Positions 1-10,966 of a stretch of 28,507 bases of DNA are shown in pieces. The stretch comes from Conidiobolus incongruus B7586 (Eukaryota > Entomophthoromycota > Entomophthoromycetes > Entomophthorales > Conidiobolaceae): assembly GCA_000697335.1 (NCBI GenBank), contig JNEM01009119.1:1-28507 (forward strand). Direction: 5' to 3'. The notes beneath the pieces were generated by a model. It made no database searches. It had not been told where the DNA came from and saw only the letters and a program-made list of their open reading frames with translations. The position numbers and the translations under genes are program-made. The stretch's first letter is position 1; the number at the start of each line of letters is the position of its first letter.

Positions 1-3000
1 GTTTTTGAATGAAATTTAAACTAGTAAACCAAATATCGTGTCTAGTCTTAGAAGATGCTTTGAATTTGTACCTGGATTTTCCTGTATCGATGATAATACT
101 ATATCTGCAGGCTCCAGGGGGGATGGCTTCAGGTGGATCTTTGACTACCTTAATAGATTTGAAGTATACTGAACGATGCATGGTCTGTCCAAGCATGTCA
201 GTCTGCTGTCCAGGGCCAGGTGCATAGGGTGACCAATTTATAGTTTTAGTATAAGGATGTACCCAAACAAATCTTTGATGGCATTTAGTAGTATGACCTC
301 GAGTAGATTCATACTTGACAAATTTATGCATCATTTCTCCCACCATAGTTTGTGTGAGAGAGTAAAGAATAATAGCCTCATCTAAGTCACCAGTGATAGA
401 GGAGGGAATGGTAGAAGCGCGATTTTGAGTTAAGCCTGAGAGGATAGGAGATGTAGGAGTGAGATTACGATGAGCATTCTGGTCAACAAGAGGAACATAT
501 TTGGAAGAAGATAACTCCAATAGTTTACCATAGATCTGAGGAGAAGTGCTGTTTGTACTATGAGTTTGAGAGGTTTCAATGCTTTCATCGATATCGTTAG
601 TCTCATTGACTGAATTAAGCTGAGGTGTGGGAGGTAAAGGTTGTGAAGGATGGGGAGGAGTAGATTGACTGAGAGGTCTAGGTTGCATTAAACCTAATGC
701 ACTGGTAACATTGTGAATTACTTGATCTGAGGAAGATGGTGAAACCTCTGAGTTGATTTCGGTGTCTGGCTTAAGTTGAGGAGAAGATGATCGAGCAGTA
801 GGAGATGTTATAATCAGTGATGATGAAGATGGCTCATCAATTTCTTGAAGGATATTAGGGAGCTGATCTGATGAGGGAGTGGAGAAGGATGGTTCTAAGA
901 CTTGGTTTATGTTTCCTTGTGTACTAGCATTAGGAGCTTTGTGAGATCTGTAGTTATTGAGCACTTTTTGGGCAGAAGTAGAATGGAAGATTTCATAAAT
1001 TAAACCAATGGTTTGAATCGATTTTTCATCTTCGGTAGTCAATGGGCTTTCAGTAGTAGATTCAACCTTGGACGAAGCCATAACAATTAATTTCGATAAT
1101 GAAGATACAAATTTCCTTTGGAACTCGGAATCGGTTTGAATATAGTTTACAATCTCATCAGTCGAAATTAGTGTGGAAGTGTCTCGAGAGTATAGTATGG
1201 AGTCCTTATTCTGGATAGAAGGAACAGGTAAACTAGTTGGACCTTGAGGAACTGTTGGAATATCGCTTCCAGGAGATTGAACAGAAAACTCAGGGGAGGT
1301 CTCAGTAGATGGATTATCTGAAACAGCAATCTTCTCATGAATTGGTGAATTTTGAGCAGATGTGTCATTTGAGATAACGATTCTCTCTTCAGATGGAGTT
1401 TTCTGTGAAGCAGTCTCGCTGGCTTCAGGAATAGGTTCTAACGTGGCGGAATTGAATGATTTGAGATCATTAGTTGAAGATACAGCTTGTTGTTCTTCGC
1501 TGCGATGAGAAAGTTCTTTGGGTTGTTGTAAATCAGTATTATCAACATTTGAAGCACTTTCAGTGGTATCTATAGCAAGTCAGTGTGTTAGTAGAATGGA
1601 AAATAAATTATCAGATTAAATTTACCTAATTCAGAGTTTGATAAATTAAGTATATCAACAATGATTTCATTATTAATATACGTAGGTTGAATAAGCTTGA
1701 TAATATTGATGATTTTTGATTTTTCTTGAATTGGACTGTTATGAATGAGTTGTTTCAAGGTACGGATGTTTTCTTGTGAGATTTGCGGTTCATTAGTGGG
1801 TGGAGGATTGGAAGATTTCGAAGTTTGTGACGGTTCAGATTTGTTAAATAGAGGTGAAAGACGTGAAATGATAAGAAAGGTGAGTGATTCAATATCAGTT
1901 GCAAACCTTGAATCAACTTTATGATAGCTGGATCCCTCAAAATCTGTAGAGTATTCGGATTCAGATCGATAAACATTTTGATCTGATTGATTTAATAATT
2001 CTTGGGATGGCTTGGATTTATGCAGATCTTGCTCTGTCGACAAAGGAAGCTGAATGTTGAATTTGGGTAATACCTTGTTCAAGCTGGTATCTACCAAATC
2101 AGAAAGCTTTTCGGAAGATTGAGCAGGGTCTTTGACCATTAGGTAATCGGATAGCAGAGTACCTTGTACTGATGTTGGGGAATCTAAATATAGCGAAATA
2201 TTAGAAAAAATCAAACAATGAAATTAATAAAGATTACTTGGTATTGATTTCTCATCTGGACGATAGTAAGCATTCATTGGATATGATCCAGGCGTCTTTG
2301 GTGATAATATGTCTCCATTTAGAACTTGGCTCAAGGTGAGTGATTGATCATTCAGAGAGTGCTTCTTTCTAAAAAGAGATCTGTTGAATGCATGTGAACC
2401 AATTTGTGGATTCATTTTAGGACCAGTAGCATCTGATTCTTCTGATTCGGAAACATCCGGAGGTGTAATACTCTGGTGAGCTTTGAGCTTGAAGCGTGAA
2501 TGGCTAGATTTAGTTGAAATGGAAAGTTTTCTAGGTTGCGTAGGTGTTTCGAAGCCATCATTGGAAACCACAGATTCATCATCCGAATGGAGAGGGCTCG
2601 TAGGGATGGAGTTGGGATCGAATTTTCTATTGAAATCCCAATCTGCATCACTACTCTCTTCATCATCGCTGTGGCCACCAAGGATTTCAATTTGTTGCTT
2701 TTGACTCATTGATTTTTCTTGAAGCTTACTGATTGCCTTCAAAAGGTCTTGTCTTTCTTTTTTGAACTTATTAATTTGAGACTTAGCCTTCTCTCTCGAT
2801 TTTTGCAGTTTTTCTATGCGAGCTTTATATTGCTCCTCGAGAGCACTAATTTGAGGAAGATCAGCATCCAAATCCTTTTGAGGAGATATTGCAGGGGATG
2901 ACGACGGTGATTCTAAATGTGCATGGCTTTGCTCCATGATGATACTTCTATTGAGTTCATTTTGGCTTTCATGCAGCTCATGTAAGAGCTCTTCGATTCT

Positions 3001-4254
3001 CTTCCTTGCTATTTCATTGTCTTCCTGCGATTGTTTAAGCTTTTTTTCAAGTTCATTCTTCTGGGTTTGAATTTCAGCTATTCTGGCTCTGATTGCTTTG
3101 ATTTCAGATTCTAAACGGACTTTCATTTTTTGGAAATCTTTATCCTTTTCTGTCAAACTGCTTTTAAGTTTGAGGATCTCTTCTTTGTTCTCTAGTAATT
3201 TGTTTTCTTGATCTTTGATCCTTAATTCTCTTTGAGTATTATGATTCCTTAAATCACGATTCTCTGCCAGTAACTCTTCTCTTGTTTGCTGAAGTTGAAG
3301 GTTTTCATTTTCATGATTTTCAGATTGATCTTGGATCAAGTGGACTTGTTTTTGTAATTTTTCTCTATCTCTCTGCAATTCATTAATAGTGTTAGTCATA
3401 TTTTCGTTTTCAGCAGTTAAAGCTTCAACTTGGCTAAGAGTTTCAGTATAATAGTTCATTAAAAGTTTAGCAAATTCAGAAACTTCTTTGGTTTGGTCAT
3501 TGATATTCAGTCCACTTGTTCCGTTGCCTTCTTCATCATCTTCGCCACTTTGGCCTTGCGCGCTACCAGAACGGGATAAAGGCGTTTTAACACGACTATT
3601 GGAACGATGTGATCCATGAATACCGGATCTACCGATTGTTCCATATGAAGCCAAACTGTTAGTTCTTGTTATAGCCCTGGTTTGCTCCAAATTGCTTAAG
3701 AAGTTTCGTAATGAATCAGATAATTCAGCTAAAACTCCAACGTATTTATAATGATTAGATTCTAATAGTTTATCTGCCATCTTTTTGGGATCGGAAGACA
3801 TTAGCACTTGATTGATTACCGAATTCATAGAAGTAGATGGAGGTTTCTGTTGTTTTATAGGCTTATTCTTCACAGAAGGTTGAGGTAATACTTGATAAGA
3901 AGCACTTCTCTGTTTACCTTCAACAAATTGAAAATCGTCATTATTATCTTTATTTGAAGGTTTTGTAGAAGAAAATTTATTCTTGGCAGGTTTCTGAGCG
4001 GCTTTCATTGCTGCCATTAGTTCTTTAGGCGAGTGAGTAGAAGAGGAATAACTTTGACTTCTGTTCCGTTTTGAATGCACCTGAATGGGCTCGGTTTCTT
4101 TATGAGAGGGGAATATTTTAGAGAGAGATTCGGGCGCAACATCGGAATCAAGTTGAGGTGGAGGGCTTGATAAACTTGGAGCTAACGGTGTGTCATTGAT
4201 ATGAGAAGGAGTTGGATTTGGTTTTACAAATTTCGAATTACTCTTACGAGCCAT
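1..4254 (-). CDS. Num1/Mcp5-like cortical anchor protein with coiled coils and C-terminal PH domain (C-terminus off the left edge)
   Basis: Three exons: 4254-2238, 2183-1626 and 1569-1 (open at the edge), with introns of 54 and 56 nt. The second intron has a TACTAAC branch site. The joined frame gives about 1381 residues without a stop. Residues 1-250 are S/P/K-rich and probably disordered. Coiled coils span about 256-442 and 470-524. A long S/T/P-rich linker follows. From about residue 1262 comes a PH domain with the hallmark WVHPYTKT, a following WS, and RHDIWF near the edge. This is the pattern of the Mcp5/Num1 PH family, which binds plasma-membrane phosphoinositides. In yeasts such proteins anchor dynein and mitochondria at the cell cortex through N-terminal coiled coils; that role is inferred here. 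Exon 3 has neither start nor stop in the window, so a simple ORF search misses it. Family assignment is strong; the exact function is less certain. Confidence 0.85.
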
Positions 4255-7200
4255 CCTGTATAATTTGGTTTATATAATTAAGATTAATTAAATTAACAAA
4301 ATTTAAATTCGATAAATATTTTATATTAAATATATACTATAAACAAAAAAAATTATATTTTTTAATTATAATATTGATAAATGTAAAAATATATGAATTT
4401 GTGGTATTATTATCAGTTAAATGTTGAATACTTATGAGATTAATTAGAATAAAGTTGGAAATTGATTCCCTAACTATTCATTTATTAAGGAGGTCTTTTT
4501 TACTAGAATAAAGCGATCGAATTCAATTGGTTGATTGGCTTAAAATAACTCATTTTTATTTCAAGTCAAAAACTTGCTAAAATTTTTAATTTATTAACAT
4601 CATAATAAAATTGATGTCTTATCAAAAATACATAATAACTTCTTGTAATTAAATATTAAATTTAATCGAATAATTAAGCAAATTATAATTGAACTTATTT
4701 TTAAGTTTATTCAGAATAACCTTACTTGATAGATGATTTAATCCCAGATATCCATAAAAGTATTAAATATTAACATTTAAATGTTAAACTATTGTAATTT
4801 ATTTTAACCATTAATTTTAAATGAATTAAAAATATGGCAAAAGTATAGTCTCCATTGTATGTTAAATTTCATTTGAATTGTATTTGTTCATAATTCATTT
4901 ATTCTATTATTATTATGGCTAAATATAGTCTTTATGGATAATAATTGGCATTATATTATTAGACATTGATTTGAAAGATTTTGTACTAATCTGTTATTTT
5001 CATTTGAAAGCTTATTAGGTTCAAATATGGTGTTACAATTAAATGAATTATTATATTTGATTGTAATACTGATAAATCTTCAATTTCGTTTTCTTTTCTT
5101 ATATATTATTTTCATGTTTCGTGCTTACCAAAAGGACGCTAATATACTAGTGGTATCCTTGATGCTGAATTTTGGATATATTGATCTATCATAAATAAAG
5201 AAAAGGGGTTTACATCAAATTAATTATCAACTTATTGGTTTAAATCATATTGAAAAACTTTATTTTTCAATTTTTCAGGATAAACACAATCTTTTTGGGA
5301 ATTCAATGGATGATTAAATATGCTTACACTTGTTCTTAACAACTCATTGAGTATTGGATATTGGATATTTGAAAATCAACTTATAGGAAAAGGTAGATTT
5401 ATTTTATTTAAGTTCATTTATTATTTGGATAGATACATAATAAATATATTATATTCCTTATATAATATGGGATTGTGATATTCTTTAATTTTAATATTTG
5501 TAATTTTTAAATGATAGAACAGTTAATTACCATGTCAAAAAATATTTAACTAATATTGAAATTTTACCGGATAGCCTTTTGTAAAATAGCTGAAAATAAA
5601 AATACTAATTTAAATCATTTGATTAATTAAAAAGAATGGACAGAGAATAAATTGTGATTCTCGAATAATTATCAAATTAATATTGAATATGATTTAAGAG
5701 TAAACTTAATGTAAAATTGCTCAATGCTATTAAATATAAGAATAAAAAACATTTGTAAATTGTTATATTTCAAAATGACATATATATACAACATTTAAAA
5801 TAAAATCTTATTTTGATATTATTGAAAGATTATTATAATACTTCATTTGTTATGATGAATTATATTTATCACTATGTAATACATTCTGTATGATACTTGG
5901 TGAAAAATAATTATGATACAAACTTCGATAAAGCTTATTTAGTGTATATCTAATAAAAAAATTAAATACCAATATTATATTATATTTTGCAAAAGTGAGT
6001 TTTAATAATGTATTCTAAAATAATTATTTATTGAATATTGTATTATAATGAAACTTTATAAATATAGCCAGATATTTAATATGGTAAATATTGAAGATTA
6101 TCAAACTTAATATTAAGTATATTTATCATAAATTTTTATACAATACGCTTTAACACATTTTATATTAACTTAAAAATATAAACTTTTTAATTTAATAATT
6201 TCATTGTTATTCAATTTAAATTAATTCTAATTCAAATAACTCATTGTGATAGTATGGGAGTCGAGGCTTCAAGAATAGGGTATGGAAGGGGTATTCCTTT
6301 GCTGGTCAATCAATATACATGTATTTTCTAATAAACTTTTGATTAGATCAGAATATAATAGTTATACTATATATAATATTTATTAAGTGGATTATGATTT
6401 CACTAAATACACTATGCTGTAATCAATTGTAAGTTAAATACCACTATATATTAAATGTTAGAATAAATCATCATGAGTAAAATATTTCAAATTATAAAAT
6501 GGATAATAACAAATATTTGAATTATAATTTTATCATAATGATTTTAAAAAGATTACAATAAAATTTAATTTAGATATAATATTTGCAAATTATTATAGAT
6601 TTTAAATATCGATTATATTCAAATTATTATCATATTTAATAAAATCTGTTTGAATTGATATTTAGAGAAATAAGTATAGGTATATATACATCTAGTTATA
6701 CAAATTTAAATTGGAAAACCAATATAAATTTAACTCCAGAAATTTCACTCAAAAATGTAAACATAGTATATCATTTTTTATTATCTTTTTGTTTGAGCTA
6801 TTATTTATCAGTATACACAATATCTTAATTATTGCTAAATAACCATGTCATTTATACTAGATTAATTACAAAAAGGCATTAATTAATATTTTTAACTATT
6901 CTATCCTAATATAAGGATATTTTAAACTTTTTATCTTAATTGAAAAAATATATATTTAAACAATGTAATAGATTCCTTTATAAATAAAACACTTTATCTA
7001 ATAAATAAGTAATAAATAAAATTATTAAAAACATATTAGTTTAATACGTAATTAGTTATAATATCATAAAATATCAATATTGTATATAATTAAAATTAAT
7101 TAATTTTGAGAAAAGTTGAAGACAAAAGTTTTTGCTCTAAGTATTTTTATATAAATATAAGTGAAGCTTTGTTTCTGATAATAGTCACATACTAAATTTA

Positions 7201-8680
7201 GCTATATATTGAAGAAATTCTATTCAATTTTCAAAAGAATATAATATGTATTTTATTGTGATGAAAACTAATTGATTGATATTTTGATATAAAACATTGG
7301 AAATCCTTTTGATGAGTATTTTATCGAGTAACTTATTTCCTATTTCTTACTAAAATAATATTGGTATATTAACTTGACTTGTTAAATTTCAATTAGGTAA
7401 AATTTTAAGTATAGAATAAATTCTACATAAATTATTTACTTAACAATATTTCAAAAGTATATGCAGTATTAAAATATATATCCAAGTAATTTTGTTTATT
7501 AAATTGAACAGATTATTGAATATTGATGGTGCTAATAAAAGTATATATTAAATATAGAGTTATTAAATACAGCGTATTAAATCCTTTATATATTAATAAT
7601 TTGAAAACTCCAATATTAATCAAAAAATTTCCATATTAAATTATTCTAATAAATTTGATGAATAATTTATAAACACTAGAATACTAAATGTAAATGATTA
7701 ATTAATAGTATATCAGATAATTTACAACTCTATTTCAAAATCCGTGAATAAAGTATCAAAAGTAATTATATTAAATGCCATTATTATAAGTTAACAACTT
7801 CCAAATATAAAAAATAATATATTATTGCTTCATATATTTGTTGAATTTAAATAAATAGAATTATTTAGTAAATATTATCCAATTTGATTAAGTAACTCAA
7901 TTGGGTAAGCCTTAAATTTAAACCAAATAATACACCTATTATCTCTATTAATATAATTTTACTTTATTTTCTGTATTCCCTAAATAATGATATTTATTTT
8001 TATAAAATAAAAAATTTTCCTAATTATCATTATCAAATCAAAATTTAACTTAAGTTACAATTAAAATGAAATTAAAAATTTATAAAAGTAAGAGATATAC
8101 CGCTAATAATATAATAGCAATCTCATTTATAATAATTCCTTTCTAATTTTAATGTAAAAATATTTAAAAATTGCTCAAAAAATATCAATATTTAATTAGG
8201 ATTTCAACTGGTAGTAATTGCTTGAATTTCATTGGCGAATTTCAATAATGTTATTTTGTCTGATAAGGAAAATTATTCATTCAGGTTGGATTAAATATAT
8301 TGAATGTATAATGATTATAGAAAGTAGAATATGTTGTTAACTTGTTATTATAACTATAGGATTTAATGTGTGTTAAAGTATATAAACATAATAGACCTGT
8401 ATGATACTCGTAATAAAATGTATTTTAATAATTTTCAAAGGTTATGATTGAATAATTCCCAAGAAACTTGCAGTTGCCCTGTTAAAATAGCCGACATGCA
8501 AATTGAGGTGAAAAATTAAGTTGAAATTATTTATTCGAATTAGATTAATTTTGATTAATTGTGTTATTAATATTAAATATTGCTGATGTGCTCTCTCTCT
8601 CTCTCTCTAGAGTGAGAGCTTTCCACCATCACTGTCAAAGTGTTGGTTTTCTATATACTATTAACGATCTATGAAATGAG
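4255..8680. other. AT-rich intergenic stretch, 4.4 kb, no gene recognised
   Basis: This lies between the start of the Num1/Mcp5-like gene and the 3' end of the 142-residue membrane-protein gene. The sequence is dominated by short A/T runs, and stops are dense on both strands. I see no open frame of useful length, no tRNA boxes and no terminal repeats. A few slightly GC-richer patches (about 5110-5215, 6240-6310 and 8460-8560) showed no recognisable content. The part next to 4254 must hold the Num1-like promoter, but TATA-like words are too frequent here to choose one. Confidence 0.7.
8591..8608. repeat. (CT)9 microsatellite with adjacent purine half
   Basis: Nine CT units are followed directly by AGAGTGAGAG, so the tract can fold back on itself imperfectly. 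It starts about 70 bp beyond the stop of the minus-strand membrane-protein gene, so on that strand it would be an AG tract probably within the 3' UTR or just past it. Confidence 0.85.
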
Positions 8681-9109
8681 CTAATATTTATAATACTCTG
8701 GCATTCTAGTGAATCGACAAAACCAAACTCCTACTGTGACCAAAATAGCTGAGTAGCAAACCAATTGTATGTTGCATACTTGATCTGTGGTGAATTGATA
8801 TATGAGTCTAACACTTGCTGAGAGTCCTATCCAAAGCCAGCTGATAGAGATCAAGAGTGAGACAATAGGTTCAAGCAATAGGAAGAGAATAGAGAGTATT
8901 TCATACTTTTGAGAGAGGTATTCCTCCCAGTATTCGGGTTCGGAGCAGACACTTGATACTAGAAAGCTGATCACACAAAGCATAGACAACGTAGAGTGAG
9001 GACCTGAACCAAGGATAGCATCTGCAGCAGGCTGCTGAATCGCCCATGCAACAAATAGAGAAAGCAAACCCTGAGTCATTCGCTCTTCAATACGATAATC
9101 GTCAAACAT
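8681..9109 (-). CDS. Unrecognised 142-residue protein with about four membrane helices
   Basis: Intronless frame of 142 residues from an ATG at 9109 to a TAG at 8681. I do not recognise the family. Hydrophobic stretches lie at about 13-33 (weak), 40-56, 69-100 (long, with E80-P81 inside) and 111-132. The N-terminus is acidic and lacks a signal peptide. The short tail is charged and tyrosine-rich and ends EYYKY. Five cysteines (45, 55, 112, 118, 131) lie in or near the helices. Support for a real gene: it is less AT-rich than its surroundings, its hydrophobic blocks are regular, and a TATAAATA box lies about 65 nt upstream. It is not an obvious SUR7, claudin or tetraspanin protein, as their loop motifs are missing. 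A spurious ORF is unlikely but cannot be excluded without homologues. Confidence 0.6.
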   Translation of the reverse strand: MFDDYRIEERMTQGLLSLFVAWAIQQPAADAILGSGPHSTLSMLCVISFLVSSVCSEPEYWEEYLSQKYEILSILFLLLEPIVSLLISISWLWIGLSASVRLIYQFTTDQVCNIQLVCYSAILVTVGVWFCRFTRMPEYYKY

Positions 9110-9171
9110 AGCGATAGAAAAACAACGAGAATAAATAAATGTCTATAAAGGAGAAACTGAGAAAGGGCAAG

Positions 9172-9179
9172 TATTTATA
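9172..9179 (-). promoter_or_regulatory. TATA box (TATAAATA) of the 142-residue membrane-protein gene
   Basis: A consensus TATAAATA on the minus strand sits about 65 nt upstream of the ATG at 9109, in a stretch less AT-rich than the rest of the intergenic DNA. That makes it more convincing than most TATA-like words here. Confidence 0.6.
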
Positions 9180-9217
9180 GGTTTATAAAATTCCATTAAT
9201 GGATAAGTACTCCCCAA

Positions 9218-9265
9218 CCCCTGTCACCAAAATCTAAAACCTTGTAACCTAAATTTTGTGTTACA
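9218..9265 (-). promoter_or_regulatory. Candidate upstream elements: AGGGG word and TGTAAC/GTTACA inverted repeat
   Basis: About 110-155 nt upstream of the membrane-protein ATG, on its coding strand, is an AGGGG word (9218-9222), the core of fungal stress-response elements. Beyond it are two perfect 6-bp inverted arms, 9243-9248 and 9260-9265, separated by 11 bp. The whole block from about 9200 to 9295 is relatively GC-rich. A regulatory role is inference only. Confidence 0.25.
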
Positions 9266-9295
9266 TTTCGTCCCTCGCATGGCGTTCATTTTTAT

Positions 9296-10966
9296 TATCA
9301 AATTATCTTGATAAGCTACTAATTGTTTGGTGAATGATAAATTATATTCTAAATTAAATATATTATTCATTAAATTTAATATAGCTATCTTAAATTAACT
9401 ATATATTTATTCACTATAATCATATGATTTCAGTGATTATTCATACTGAATTACAAGTATATTTTAAATTAAGTACTAACTCAGCAAAAAATTATAGCTG
9501 AATATCATTAAAATATATATATAAACTATTCAAATCAATTTATATATACACATTAATCAATATAAAGTAATTGAATGTCTAATCAATATTAATTAATTTC
9601 AATTATCCCTTGCATTATTCTAACTAAAAACATATTTTTGATTTAAAATCATTATTACTTTTAAATAATTAGATTATTTAGCTTAAAAAAATATTCATTA
9701 ATTTCCATTTAACTTGTGTTTAATATATTTATTAATTTACTTCATTGAGTGATATTAATTAAAAATATTTAAAAAATTCTTATAAACCATATACAATAAT
9801 ATATTGAATAATTGAAAATAACTTGGAATGAATACTATATAAACTTATAATAATTATTAAAAAATAAATTATTTTGATATTCTTAATCGGATGTTGAAGG
9901 ATACAATTTCCAAATTATATTTATTTTATATTGAATTGGATTATTGTTTATGAATTAGTATTCTTGGAGCCAAATTTAACACTAAATTGTAAGATGATAT
10001 TGATTTAATTGATACTGACTATATTTTCTATTTAGGAAATTTTGTTTTTTATTAATATTAGTCAATTAAAATTTTGTTATTTCAAATAAATTGTATTTAT
10101 TCTACAAAGAAATTAAATATTTTTAATTATAAATACTGCTGTTAAATACTATTGCCAAATTATTATTATAGCTACAAAGTACTATATTTGTTATTACAAT
10201 TGCAAATACTCTAATTTGTATAAGCTTATAATTTTTTTTAAAAATTTATGAAATATACTCAATCATAAATATCTCATGTTCTGTGTTTGGAAACTTTTTT
10301 TATTAATCTTAAATCTATTTGCAATTATTTAAATATTAGATAATTAAAGATATGGTTATATCTAAATTAACAATAGTGGTTAACGTAAATTTATACCACA
10401 TATTCGATTCAATTATCCTCAAATTTACACAATATTACAAATCAGTTTGAAGAAATCCTAATTCAACATGTTACAAGAAAGTTGGTATGATCGTGATTTG
10501 GTTATTAATTGTAATAATCTTTGTGTTGTGATATATTAAACAAACCACAATTTAATCATATGATTTAATATAATTCTAGTAATTTTGAAATAAGTGAATA
10601 TACACTAGTTTGATGTTGCCACATCTGTTTATATGAATAAAAAATAAAGGTGCGATGATTAATAGGTTAGGTATGATATTAATTAAAACAGTTTATTGAA
10701 ATGATACATAAATAATTTGGAATTATTGTTTGATATATTACCAACAACCTACAAAAATAATTAAAAATCATAAATATTTTACAAATATATCATAAAGTTG
10801 ATAATTTTTCTTTCAACTAATTGAAAATTTACTCAAGCTATATGAATAATATAAAATTAATATCGAAACCTAGCAGCTAAAATTAAATTGACCTTAAATG
10901 ACCAACTATTTATTAGTATAATCTCAATAAGGAATATTCATTCAGTCATAATACAAGGCATTAAGT
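9296..10966. other. AT-rich intergenic stretch, no gene recognised
   Basis: This runs from the upstream block of the membrane-protein gene to the stop codon of the Prp2/DHX16 gene. Both neighbours are on the minus strand, so it holds the 3' flank of the helicase gene and distal upstream sequence of the membrane-protein gene. I found no coding frame, RNA gene or repeat beyond simple A/T runs. Confidence 0.65.

Noticed and set aside
9-227. 72-codon plus-strand frame at the left edge
   Set aside because: Antisense to the PH-domain exon of the Num1/Mcp5-like gene.
6240-6310. GC-richer patch considered as a tRNA or small RNA gene
   Set aside because: No proper B-box and no cloverleaf could be drawn.
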